64,000 nt of DNA, taken from Aurifilum marmelostoma (taxonomy: Eukaryota > Ascomycota > Sordariomycetes > Diaporthales > Cryphonectriaceae). The stretch lies in contig JAMXSV010000018.1 in NCBI GenBank assembly GCA_027559495.1, positions 1,116,001 to 1,180,000 on the forward strand, written 5' to 3'. Positions 24,638-37,363 of the stretch are shown here, one piece after another (the stretch's first letter is position 1; each line of letters begins with the position of its first letter). The position numbers and the translations under genes are program-made. The notes below the pieces were generated by a model. The model saw only the letters and a list, made by a program, of their open reading frames with translations. It searched no databases and was not told the origin of the DNA.

Positions 24638-26436
24638 TCAATTGCTTGTGCGTAATGACACGATGGCATTCAGCCTTCCTTTCCCTCTCGTGCCTATCGC
24701 AAATTCGTCACTGGCGCACTCAAAATCTTCAGCAGCTGCGTCTCTGAATTCGAAGTCAAATTCCTGGACAAGTGCTGCGACAATCATGTACATATCCGCC
24801 CAAGCAAGACTAGACAATAAAGCCATCGTTAGCTAGGTACAAATGGGCAACCTGAGGATCTCATAATGACGTGTCCTTACTGCATGCCGAGACAAATCCT
24901 CGTCCCCCTCGAGAAAGGGGCAAAAGCCTTCTCAGCCTTGCTCCGAAGCTCGGAGTCCATCCACCGATCTGGGTGGAAGCATTTTGGATCTGGGTACACC
25001 CTCTCGTCGGTGTGCATCAGGATTAAGGTCATACCAACCGGTGTACCGGCTGGGATACACCACTCTCCGTAGAAAATGTCCCTATCCGGGGCTACACGGC
25101 CCATTCGGGAGGCAATCGCCGGGCTCAGCCTAATGCCCTCCATGATCGTCGCGGTAAGGTAAGGCAGCTTCTCAAGTGTTCTCAAATCGAGCTCCCTGGT
25201 TGAATCTGAACCAAAGGCACCGAGCTCGTCTCTGAGCTTTCCCAGGATCTCGGGATTAGTGAAGACGTGGAAGAGGATGAGTCTGAGCGCGCCTGCTGTC
25301 GTCTCAAACCCAGCCCCCGCTATTGAGGAGACGTCTTCGAAGACCCGCTTGAATGTCTTCTCCTGAGGGGGTAGCTTGGACCCAAGAATGTCTTTGATGA
25401 CAGTGCGTGGCATGTCGGGGTCAGGATCTGGCGAGCTTATCTCCTCCATGAGGTCCTTGGTATGGTCCATTGCTTCCTGTTGGAAGTTCTGTAATGTGAG
25501 CTCTCTGTACCATGGTGTTTCATTAAATTTTTTTAGGACTCATCCGCGAGGTCCTCAACTGTTCGACGCACCTGAAAGTTATCAATGAACTTCTTGGCCG
25601 TTCCATCGGCAACTCTCCTGATCCAGCCCAGAGGTATGGACTTCAACAAAGGCATGAACCACGTCACATGCTTGCTCAACCGCCATGAGAAACCTGTGTT
25701 CTGACCAGCTGTGACCGTAGCAACATCAAAGTCATCATAATCAAGCCCATTATAATGCTTGCCAAAGACATAGTAGTTTGCGATATCACGGGTGATGGCA
25801 GTGATCGCAGCGCCCAGGTAGGCCAACTCCCCAGACCTGGCGAAGCTCGAGAGCCGCTCACAGAGCTTGACTACCTGCTTTCGGATATGTTCTTGATGGT
25901 TGACCACCTGGGTCTTCGAAAAGTAAGGGTTGAGGGCCTGACGGCGCCACTTGTGGACGAAGTGGTCGGCTGTGAAGATGGTCGCCCCCGGGGCGGCCCA
26001 GCCGTTTACGGTGAACGCATATTTATCCCAGCGACCGTCGTGGCGGTACAGCTGTTCAAAGAAGGACGGGTCGTTGATGTGTAGTTCATAAGGACTGATG
26101 CGGATTATGGGACCTAGTGATCATCCGCCTCTCCAAGGTAAATGCTCAGTAAGGTGGCTTGCAAGGAGAATGCGGCAAAATAGTGTGCGCCAGCTACAAG
26201 CCTGTGTGGCAGAACTCACCATATTGCTTGTGTAGCTCCTCGATTCTCCATGTGTACTGGCCATTTTGTACAACGTCAAAATAGGCTTCGTACCATCTGG
26301 TGATGGCGGCCAGCCTAGGGCCAGGGAATTTGGCCAGGGGATGCAGTGTTAAGCGGTATATGGTAAGGCAAATTAGATAGCCTGCTGTGGACGCCGCAAC
26401 AAACTGCCATGTGATCAGGTGAAGGAGGGATACCAT
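24638..26436 (-). CDS. Cytochrome P450 monooxygenase, four exons
   Basis: Exons 26436-26220, 26113-25572, 25488-24881 and 24809-24638 give 512 residues. An N-terminal membrane anchor (about residues 5-27) precedes the proline hinge HPLAKFPGPR. The I-helix motif AGAGFETT has Glu315, the K-helix ExxR is EGIR, and FHPDRW follows. The heme loop FSRGTRICLG has the ligand Cys452. The last intron splits the codon just after CLGM, and joining gives CLGMHLAWADM, a normal family sequence. The fold and the endoplasmic-reticulum location are as for class II fungal P450s. It resembles trichodiene-oxygenase-like fungal P450s in general layout, but the substrate cannot be told from sequence. In this cluster it may hydroxylate the acyl chain or an amino-acid residue. 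Confidence 0.9.
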
Positions 26437-27911
26437 ATTGCTCGCTCGCAGCCCACGATCGGGCTCTACACGGCACTACCGACCAGACTTTGGATAATGT
26501 TGGCAGGACTGGGCTGCCAAGTTGAATCACGGGCCTTTTGGGAAGAACAAGTGATGCTAGGCTGAGATGGATGTGCTCAAGGTGAATGATGCTCTGATCG
26601 CCGTAGCCTCGTTTCACCGCTCTCCTGGACATTTACTCGGGCAGGCATAGCGTGGGAAGGTGGAACTTCACTTCCACCGCTGAAAGGTCTCGGGTTTGTT
26701 TGTAAGAACCATTGTTGCGCCGAGTATTCCGCCGATGATGCAGTGGTTGGATGTTGTACCAAGCTACTAGAACTCAGCGCAAGAATTTCATCGAGACAGG
26801 CTGCAAGGCTCATCTTTCAGCTGGGCCCGGAGAGAGGAATGACGTGCACTGTTCCGTACAGAATCCAATATCTGTAGGGCCAGGTAGAGTACATAGAGGT
26901 ACCTTGACTATTTCGAGCTAGGAATCCTCCTGATAGCATCCAATGTCCCGTCTCACAAGTTCCAATATGTAGAACGAGGGTGGTATGCGGGCTCTCGGAG
27001 TTCCTAGATGTGTGAAACTAATGAGTTCGTTCTCGTTTACGCGCTGGTGGAGTTGCACAGTATAGTGCGCAACGCAACCCCACGCAACCCCGAGCTACTA
27101 TATGCAGGGTGCTGCTTATGGCTGCCTGGATTTCTGGTCCTCCCCTTGTGGATCAGTCTAGTAAACCTTGATAGAAGATCTCAGTAATCAAGGTTGGATG
27201 TGGTCTTACTACTCGTGGATGGTCCTCCGCTTTGGCTGCAGGGTGGTTTGCGTTTGCAAGGCGATCTGCGTAGGAAGTACGCATCGGCCATAAGCGTGCC
27301 CAGACTAAGTGGCTTGGGGGGTCAGAGGGAAAATATCCTTCGTTCCACCACTATTTCGACCCCACTAAGAGGTGCATTGTATCAAGGATATGGGGTATCG
27401 CAATAGAGGGGCGCTTGTGTGTAAGAGCTAGAGGTTTCACCTTCAAGGCTGAACGTGCAAGAGGTAAACCGCCATAATCCTTCGAGAGATTAGTGAGTAT
27501 AGTGCGTGATTCTAATGACCTTTTCGGGATATAAAAATCGGCCTAACATCTGAAAGTATGATACAATTAGGGCGTAGTTAGTGGAGGGGAAGGAATATTT
27601 TGAAAGCTCGGACTTTGTTCAAACCCGTCGACTGACACGAAACACAGCGGAAATGCTGGATGTAAGTTTTCATAATGAGAATATAGGAAAAGGAAATTGG
27701 AGGGAGGGGGGGGGGGGAGGAAACCCTCAAGGAAAGTACAAGAAAGAACAGAACCTACAGAGATAGGGGGACGTGAAAACACAATTCGAGCATATTGACA
27801 TGGTGGTCCCAGCGTTGTATAATTTTCCATCGCAACTGTAATAACTACATGTATAAGTGTATCAAAAAGAATTCTATCTAAATACAAACAAGCAAGCCAT
27901 CTACGGGGCAA
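26437..27911. other. Intergenic region upstream of P450 and downstream of PKS
   Basis: About 1.5 kb with no supportable gene. It holds the P450 promoter and the PKS 3' UTR. A G12 tract lies at 27706-27717. Short open frames here lack family features and good codon context. Confidence 0.45.
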
Positions 27912-30900
27912 TCATGGTGCCTTGGAAACAAGATACCTCGAATTGTCCTCGGCCGTCGCCCGATTTGACGGGTCGTCCGTAGCAGACAATTTAATCTTGA
28001 GCCTTTGCACAGCCAGCTTACCCAGCGCAAGAAGGCTCTGCGACCCCAGAATTTCCAAGGTAGTAAACTCGAGCCCAACCCGCTGGCGAAACCAGTTTCG
28101 CAGCTCGATCGAGACCAATGAGTCCACGCCCAGGGCCTCGAGTGACTCATCCAGGTCAAGCAGCTCGAGATCTCGCATGAGGAAGCCGAAGACGGCCTTT
28201 CCGAACTCAGTGGCTAGGAAACGGGGCGCGTCGTCGCCGTCTAGACGAGAGCGGTTCTGGGACACCTCGGTAAGGAACTGCTTGAGGGCCTCGTTGCCCC
28301 CTCCGGTCGCGAGCTGGCCGCCCTCGACGTCCATGTTCTTGTAGAGACCCATGCGAGGGTCGCGCTTCCAGACGACGCGGTTTGTGGGAGCGAGCAGTGG
28401 CTGTGTAGTTCGCAGGCCGATGCAGATCTGTGATGGAGTCACGAACTGGTATTTGCCTGGCGTAGAACCAGTCTGGGACCATGGCTGCGAGAGTGATGGC
28501 TTGGAAGAACGATTGATCATGACCTGCAATGAGTCAAGAACGTCGGCCTCCTGTGAAACAAAAGTCGAGGTGGCGCGGAAGTGATCCATGACAGACGACG
28601 TTCGACTGACGTAGCCAATGTCCTCGACACCAGCCATGTCAACCACGACACCCGTCAAGCCCAGTGAGTGGCGGTACTGCACAAAGGAGTCCAGGAAGGC
28701 GTTGGCAGCGGCGTAGTTGGCCTGTCCCGTGTAGCCGACAATACCACTCCAGCTGCTGAAGAGAAGAAAGAAGTCGAGATCATGCTTGAGCAGGGCGCTG
28801 TGCAGGTTCCAGGTGCCCTGAACCTTGGTGGTCAAACAGGCGCTCCACTGCTCAAAGGTCATGTCCAGGAAATTCTCGTCCTTCAGGACCATGGTGGCTT
28901 GCATGGCACCGCGGACAGGCTTGGTGGCGCTCTGAATGGCTCGCTCTACATCAGAAAGGGCGGCCACATTGCCTGCGACGAGGACAGCTTTGCAGTCCAG
29001 AGAGCTGAGTTCCTCAATGAAGCCTGCGTATCGATCCTGATCTCCTGCAGAGCGTGACAGAAAGACGACTGTGATTGAGACTGTTAGTTGAACGATTTTT
29101 CAGAGAAGAGAAAAAAAAACAGAACGGTCATTGGAAACTTACTCTCCGTTGCACCAGATTCGGCCATCCACACGGCGACGGCCTGGCCAAGACCACCCAA
29201 GCCTCCAGCGAGCACATAAGATGCGTTGGAGTCAAGAACAAGGCTGCGCTTTGGTGCATGTGACTTCAACTGGTCGGCCGTCTCCGGCATGTTGATGATT
29301 ACTTTACCCAAGTGTGAACCCTTCTGCATGAAACGCATGGCTTCTTCAACCCTGGAGGCCTCGAAGCAGGTCATTGGAGAGATGGGCTTGATATCTCCGT
29401 TCTTGTACAAGTCCACAATTTGCCTCAGCAGCCTATACGCGAGTGTTAGCACTAATTCGTCAAGTCAACTACCTTTCTGGTGTTGCGTTTTACTAACCGT
29501 TGCATGGTGAGCGGCCTCTGCGCACAGAGACGCCCAAGATCGATCCCGACATAAGACCGGTTCTGCTCAAAGTGTTCTAGAGCCAGAGCGCCCTTGCCGA
29601 TGAGATCACGCTTCCCAATCTCGATCATGGTGCCGTACTCGGCAACACAGTCCCAGCTGGCGTGCAGCAGCTCGCCCGAGAGCGAGTTAAGCACGGCATC
29701 GACACCGCGTCCTCCAGTGGCCTTGAGGATATCGCGTCGGAAGGTGAGATCGCGGGAGTGGAAGATTCTCTCCCGTGGAATGTTGAATGTCTCGGTGAGC
29801 CAGCGGACCTTGTCCTGGCTGCCGACGGTGCAGTAGATCTCGGCACCAAGCCAGCGACTAGAAAGAGATGATGATGTTAGCTGGAGTCTCCTTTTCCTTT
29901 CTCTCCTCTCCTGTCTCTTTCTCTCGAACCACGACTTCCTTGGAGTGCTTGTTCCGACTTACCAGATCTGAATCGCCGCGATACCGACACCTCCTGCAGC
30001 ACTATGAATCAAGACTGTCTGTCCAGCCTCGATTCTAGCCCTGTCCACTAACGAGTAGATCGCTGTGCAATAGACAGTAGCCATCGTTGCAGCCTCCTCA
30101 AATGACAGCTCGTCAGGGATTTTGACACAGAGGTGCTCCGTCGTGGTGAGATGCGTTGACATGGCGCCGCTCGGAATGGCAATGCACCTGTCGCCAGCCT
30201 TCAGGTTCTGCACATCTGGGCCAACCTCCTCCACAATGCCTGCAGCCTCGAGACCAAGGCCATAGCCTTCGTTGATCACACCATCCACAATACCCATGGC
30301 GATAAGAACATCCTTGAAGTTCAACCCACAGCTTCGGTTTCGCACGCGCAGGTGATTTCCCTGAGGCTTTGCAGGCGCATACTCCTTCCAGTACAGAGTA
30401 TTCAAAAATCCACGCTTCTCCACATCCAGCTTGCGCGCAAATTCTCCCTGGTGAGATACAGCCAGCTCCTCGTTCAGTGACACCCAGTGGAACCGACTGA
30501 TTTGAACCGTACCCTCGGCCAGCGCCCACTCCATAACTGGGTTGGTATCGGCGTCGGGCGCTAAGCGGCTCTGGAACTCGGGCAACACAGAGGCGATTGC
30601 ATCCCATCCCGCAGCATCAAAGCTCTCCAGCTCCAGTGTGCCGAAATCGAGGGTCTGTTCCGTGCGCATGGTACGGGCCAGGCCGATCATCAGACCGTAG
30701 GAAGGGTTGGTGCAGTTGATCTGCGCGGGACCAGTCACCCAGAGGACACCTGTGCCGTTGAGGCTGCGGACGAAGGACTGGACTTCTGTGTATCTCTGTG
30801 CCTGCATGTCTTGGAGGAAGGGGATTTCGAAATCCATGAGGGCGAGGACATCTTGGTTTGACGGGACTTGTTGACCCCAGACTCTTGTGTCTATGCTATA

Positions 30901-33900
30901 GCCTTGGCCCTTTAGCAGAGTAGTGATTTCTTGGATTTGCTTTGATTCTTCGCCGTGCTCTGGTACCAGGACCGTGATCCTCTTTGGAACTGCTGGGGTA
31001 GCCGGATGGGCGATGATGGCCGTGCTCAGGTATTGTTCGTCATGGTGAGCAGCCGAGATGTGTTGGAATCCAGCTTCCTGAAGAAGAGTCTTGCATTGGC
31101 TTATAGAATTTCGCCTCTCGGCACTCCACCAGCTTGGGAATGCGCCCATGACAAAGCTGAGCCACTTGGAAGATGACGAGGACGGGAAAAGTTCCTGAAT
31201 GAACAAGTGCCCAGTAGGCGAGAGCAACCTGCGCACATGTCGAAGCGAGGCAGAAGGATCCGAGGTAGCATGAATCGCCTGCGATGCAATGATTAGGTCG
31301 AATCCTTCCTCCTCGAACCCTTGCTGCACAGGGTCCTGGGAGATGTCGAGCGTCTTGTATGTGAGTGCTTCTCTGCCGGCAAGACGCCCCTTAGCCTGGT
31401 CAAACAAATCAGAAGAGATGTCTGTAAAAGTGTACGAGTCGTAATGGCGGCCACGGTGTGGCTGGATCGCCGACAGTGTGTCGAGGACTGTTTGCGCAGT
31501 GCTGCCCGTGCCGGCACCGATCTCGAGAATGCGGAGGTTGGGCTTGTAGTGCGCTGCAAGTTTGTAAAACTCGGTGGCGTCGACGGAGTCGAGCTCTTCG
31601 TAGAGACGAGGAAGGATATCAGTTCCCAACTTCTCGCTGCCTTGTTCACTGCTCTCGTCGAACAGTGCCTCAAGAGCGTTAAAGACACGATGCACAGCCT
31701 CAGCCTGAACACGGGCGCCCGCGCTGGAGGAGGAGACGTCGTTGAAGTATTTTTCGGTCAGAGCGCGACGGGAAGATGAAGACATCGCTACAATGTCCTT
31801 TGAGTCATCCTGAGCCTGCGCCTTCACGCTGTCGAGCCAGGCGCGATATTTGCTGAGGTGTCCACCATGTTGCATATTCTTCTCGGCGAGGACGACACTG
31901 GCCTCAATGGCACATGCGACAGCCATAGTCTCCAACTGCGCTGCCACATCCGACGTCAGAGCCTCGGCTTTCTTTCCTTCGGAAGTATGCAGTAGTGATG
32001 TATCCTTAAGCAGCCTGACACAAGGCTTCCAGATCATCTGTCCAGCTGCATGAGGGTCCTCTCCACGAGCATCAGCTGCATCAGCAAGAGGCGACATGCG
32101 AAGATTACTGAAGCTCAGGACTGTCGTATCATCACTGGTACCCACAGCATCGCCAACAATTGCACCTCGGGGCGTCAACTCAGCAGCAACCTCGAGCCGA
32201 ATATCGTTGGTCTCACTCGCAGTAGGTCGAATATACGCAGAGCCAATATAGGACGGCACAGCCAGTTGCCTAAAGCGTCGAGCCTGGCCCTTGGACGAAG
32301 CCACACTGTACATTTGCAGAACAAAGTCAAGCGTTGTAGGGTGCACGGCATAGGCAGAGGTATGTTGTGGGATCTCGGGCTCGGAAATAGTGGCGACGGC
32401 CTCGTGACGCAGCACGTCGGCCGTCATGTCGCGTAGGCCCTGAAATTTGGGGCCGTATTCGAGGCCAAACTTGTCCATGACCTTATACCAGTACGGCGGG
32501 TCCACTGTCCTCTGTCTGGCGACAATGTGTTTCGCTGGAGGCGGCTGCACCTCAGAGCCCTGCCTCACCTGACCCATGGCGTGTTTGGTCCACCTGTCGC
32601 CGTGCACGGCTGAGATGTCGAACTCGTACCAGACCGAGTCGAGTGAATTCGTCAGCTTCACCGGCCGCAGGTGCGTGATCAGCTCTCCGGCGAACCCTTC
32701 CTGAAGAACGAGGGCAGTGCTGATGTGAACCTCGCGCAGGCTATAGCTCCAATCGTCCACATCGCCCAGCTGGCGCACGGCCTCTCCTGCAATGGCCATG
32801 AAACCAGCAGCAGGGAATACCACATCTCCGGACACCTTGTGGTCGCGGAGATAAGGAACCTCGCTGAGACGAAGCAGGTTGCGCCAGGTCGGGCACGAGT
32901 CAGAGGCGGCCGCCACACGCTCACCGAGAAGATCATGTTTGGGGAACTTTCGGAAGCGCCAGAACTTTGAGAGACGGCTCTCGCTCCAGAAAGGGCCTTC
33001 TCTGCGCCAAGGGTAGAGTGGCAGGTCAGTGAGCGGACGCCCTGGTGGTGATGGTGGCGAGGATGTGGTCCCGCGGTCTGCTTTCTTGAGGTCGAGGTCG
33101 ATGTCTACACCGAGCTGCCAGAGGCGTCCTGCACATGTCAGGAGGGAATGTTTGCCAGGCTGGCCTCGGGTCAGGGTGTTGGCGTATTCGACCTTGTTTG
33201 TGCTGGCGGCCTGCAGGATCTGCCTGACAGGTCCTGCGAGGGCAGAGTGAGGCCCCACCTCGAGGAGGATAGAGGAAGACGAAGAGGTCGACGACGACAA
33301 GTGCTTCAGCATGGCAGTCACGGCAGGCGAGAAAAGCACAGGATGGACGAGATTGTTCCCCCAGTACGAGGCATCTGGCTTCCCTTCAAACTCCTCGGCA
33401 CGGACAGAAGAGAACCAAGGAACTTGAGGCTTTACGGCGCCCAAGTCAGGCATCAGTTCCAGATATCGTTCAGCCGCAGGCCTCATATGGTGTGAGTGAT
33501 AGGCACAGTCGACCCGCAGCGCCCGCACTGCTGCATCGGGGAACGTTTGGCGCACAGTGCTGACAACCTCCTCGAGGGCACCCGAGTCGCCACTGAGCGT
33601 CACAGAGCTGGGACTGTTCTCACAGGCGATGACAACGCCAGGCTGAAGGAGAGGCTCGACCGTAGCGCGACCCAAGCCTACCGCTGCCATTCCGCCCTTT
33701 GTGGTGACCTCTTTTGTCACGATGCCGCGATAGTAGGCCGTCAGGATGGCTGATTCCTTGGACAGGGCACCGGCGGCATAGGCAGCAGCAATTTCACCAC
33801 TCGAGTGGCCCACGACGCTTGATGGACTGATCCCCCACGACGAAAGCACGTCCACCAGCGCCACCTGAACGGCGGTGCAGCACGGCTGGGAAAGCTCGGT

Positions 33901-36274
33901 GCCCATTACACGACTCGTCTTGCCCACCTTGAGAAGCTCCTCCCGCAGTGTCCAGGATGGGGCCTGGGCGCACTGACGGAGCGACTCGTCCATGGCGGCG
34001 ATGCTATCGCGGAACACGGTATTGCTCTGCAGGAGGTCGGCGCTCATATGGGGCCACTGCGCGCCCTGTCCTGTGAAAACGAAGGCTACCTGTGGCGTCC
34101 CAGCAGCAGCGCGGCCAAAAGAGGATACATGGAAGGGCTGGTTGACCTCCCTGGCGTCGACCACGCTGTAGGCTCGTTGTTGCAGGGCTTCACGTCGTTG
34201 GTTGAGCGTGTAACTCAAGTCCGCCAGCCTGTCGGGGTGTTCCTGCAAGTATTTTTGATGAGACTGTACTGTGCGCCTCAACGAGTCTGGGTGGCTTGCG
34301 GAGAACGTGAGCAGGTAGTGTGAGTCGGTGATGGGAGTGGGGGTGGTAGAGCGCTGGACGCCATTTTGGGCGGCAGACTCGAGGAGCATGTGAGCATTAG
34401 CACCGCCAATCCCAAAGCTACGCAAAAGAATCAGCTTAGAACTCTTGAAAAATCTTCTTCGTAGTCCAATAGATCATATAATATTACCTGTTGATGCCGA
34501 TGCGCTCAGCCTTGCCTTCGGGCCATGGTGTGGTCTTGATGGGCACTGTCAATTTGTTTTCCTTGAAAGGTACTGTTCATGAGAATCTCAAGTTAGTTCC
34601 GGCGGACTATCTTCTCGAATGCTGCTGACGTTCTGCTGGCGTGGAACAAAAGGCCATAAGAATAGAAAAGGGTATATACTAACTTCTCGGGTTACCCTCA
34701 GTGAAATTGATATTCGGAGGAATCAGGCGCCGCTCCAGTGCGAGCATGGCCTTAATAGTACTGCTCAGACCGCTGGCGCCCTCAGAGTGACCAATATTTG
34801 GCTTTATAGACCCTATATAGACGCCGGTTGTACCAAAGGCACGGGCAACGGCACCAGTTTCCAGTGGGTCGCCGATGGGGGTTCCGGTGCCGTGACACTC
34901 CACCATGGCCGTCTTGGTAATGTCGACACCTGCCAGCTGATGACTGCGCAGGATGAGCCGATGGTGGGCATCCGAGCTAGGCTGGGTCAGTCCCGCCGTC
35001 TTTCCATCAGAGTTAAGACACGAGGACCGGATGACGGCGCGGATGGGATCGTTATCCCGGATGGCATCCGACAGCTTCTTGACGTGGATGGCCACGACGC
35101 CCTCAGCGCGTGCATAACCGTTGGCTTTGGCGTCAAAAGATTTGCTTCGCCCGTCTGGGGCGATGACTCCTTGTTCTGACATGCCGATGGTCATGCTGGG
35201 GCTCATGATGAGGTTGGTGCCGCCAACAATAGCGGACTCACACTCGCCGCGCTGGATCCCCATGCAGGCCTCGTGGAGGCCTGTCAGGGACGATGAACAT
35301 GCCGTGCGAATGATGACACTGTGGTAGAGATTTAGCTTAGATGAATTTTTTTGGTTTCAAGATTGAAATGGGATGAGATCTACTCACGACGGTCCGCGAA
35401 GGTTGAATTCGTATGAGACACGATTCGCAACCACATAGTCGCCAGTACCTGGAGAGGGGAAGTGAACATCAATATTATGAACCAATGGTAAAATCGTGCT
35501 TAAAAGGTAGAAGCACATTGGACTCACCTAGAAGTCTATAAACCCCCGTCTGTTGAGTCTCTTTAGCAGCCAACTCTGCCCAGTCCTATCATCGTCATAA
35601 ACATTCATCAGTATAATTGTCATTTGAGGACAAAGAACTTTCAGATTCAGGACGTAATTATCTCTCACCTCACCAAAGATACCAAAATAGGCACCAATGT
35701 TCTTGCCCCGCCACTTGGTCGTGCCAGAGCTCTGGAAACACTCATACACGACCTCGAGCGCCAGCCGCTGCTGCGGGTCCATCTCCTCGATTTCCTGGCG
35801 GGTCATGGACCAAAACGATGTGTCCACCTCGGCCAGGTCCACGTCCTGCAGAAAGTGCCCGTACTCACTGCCAACATGACCAGCTCGTCCAGGGCCATAA
35901 AAGGCCTCCACATTATATCGCGTGTCTGGCACTCGACATCTGCCTTCTCGGCGGTTGTCTAGCAGGTCCCACAGGGACTCTGCTGTCTGCACGCCGCCGG
36001 GCAGACGCATGGCACAGCCGATGATGGCGATGGGCTCATACTCGGGTTCTGATGACGGGGACGTTGCTGTCCCGTTGGTGTGGCCGTTAACTTTCGTTGT
36101 CGTGCCATTCATGCCTTCTTGGTGATGGTGGTGACTACTGTGCCCATTGACTCCATTTGTGACTGGGGGTACTGGATGTTGTTGCTCCCCATTGATGTGG
36201 ACGCCGTTGGGGATATCTTGACTGCCGTTGCCATTGCCATTGTACAAGGCCGGCCGGTCCGTGTCGACAGTCAT
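27912..36274 (-). CDS. Highly reducing iterative type I polyketide synthase (KS-AT-DH-MT-ER-KR-ACP), nine exons
   Basis: Exons 36274-35669, 35585-35528, 35448-35388, 35318-34684, 34572-34488, 34417-29963, 29857-29498, 29432-29143 and 29068-27912 keep frame throughout and give 2,568 residues. After an Asn/Gly/His-rich leader come KS (active-site TACSSSL, about 35297), AT (GHSSGE), DH ([11 protein letters not shown], with [10 protein letters not shown] as second half), MT (EIGAGTGST, intact SAM loop), ER (HSAAGGVG), KR (LAGGLGGLG, with catalytic Tyr in [11 protein letters not shown]) and a single ACP (LGVDSLVS). No thioesterase or reductase follows the ACP, so release must be by a partner protein. 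The product should be a reduced, C-methyl-branched acyl chain. The NRPS with a free starter T, the ligase and the acyltransferase nearby form a complete transfer route. Confidence 0.95.
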
Positions 36275-37363
36275 ATTGAATTGGTTGAATCTATCTTTTC
36301 CGAGAGGAGCAATGGATCACTGTCCAAAAGACCCTCCGCAATTCCGAGGAAGTAGAGAAGATAGAGAGGGATAGAAAAGTATCGATGATATTGTGAAAGA
36401 TGTTTTCATGCTCGAGCCTCGCTATGATTATTCACCTAAAATTTCAATTATCCACTTACGCACAATCATATATGTCTTCACGGCTCTGGCCAGTGCTAAC
36501 CGTCAAGCAAATAGCCAGCCGGGAGCGCACAATTCTCGCCTCTATGCTCGAATTCTAGGAAGCCACCCCGGGGAGTAGAGACATCCAGAAGGGGGCGTGC
36601 AAACGCAATCCAGGATCTACGGTCTAAAACAATTCACAGAGACCACGAGATACTTGCCAAGCCATGTCTTACTCATGGTCGATCCTTGAGGAATGTAATC
36701 AGGCAGCAGTAGTTGGCAAACATGAATGCATACTATTGTGATATGTGTGCACTTTCTGTCCAGGACGTGATTATACATGCACGTATTCACGGCCCCTGTC
36801 GCCAAGCGGTGTGTAAGCGCCCTGGGGCTTAAAGGCCCGTAGATTTCTAGGCCTGGATCAGTATAAGCACTACTTGTGGAGTATCTCCACCGAGCAGGCA
36901 CATACATAACCTTTGTCCGAGCATCCGGATATCCCGAATATCATTGTATCGAGGCGCAGGGTTGACGCATGGGGTCGACCCACGTGCATCATGCATGTCC
37001 TGCCGGACGGACCACGTTCTGAAGGAAGTAAGACCCTGCTACCGACTATCCACGCCATGCCTACGCCCTGTAATCACCTCCGAGTATAGGTATACACGTA
37101 GGGGTGTGGCGAAGTTTAAGTTGCGTGGTTGACTGAAATCAGGACAGGCCATCGATGGCGCTTGGATAGGAGCAAGTTCATTTAATTGAGGTGTTTGGAG
37201 TATCATAGCAGTGTTACCAGGCTGTATAGGCATACAGTGTGCGGTGAATCTCAATGTTCCTCTTCTGGAAAGCCTCGAGTTCAGCACCCGGAATCCAGTC
37301 CCCATTGCCTCTGTAGACACACAGATCACGCATTCTTCTTTTCTTGCGTGCTCGCTCTCGACA
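36275..37363. promoter_or_regulatory. Divergent promoter region between PKS and M20 amidohydrolase
   Basis: 1,089 bases between start codons facing apart. No gene is supported. An 8-base palindrome (ATCCGGAT, 36923-36930) contains a CGG half-site of the type bound by Zn2Cys6 proteins; a single copy is weak evidence. Confidence 0.4.

Noticed and set aside
36923..36930. ATCCGGAT palindrome as a possible operator
   Set aside because: One copy only; I found no matching copy upstream of other cluster genes.
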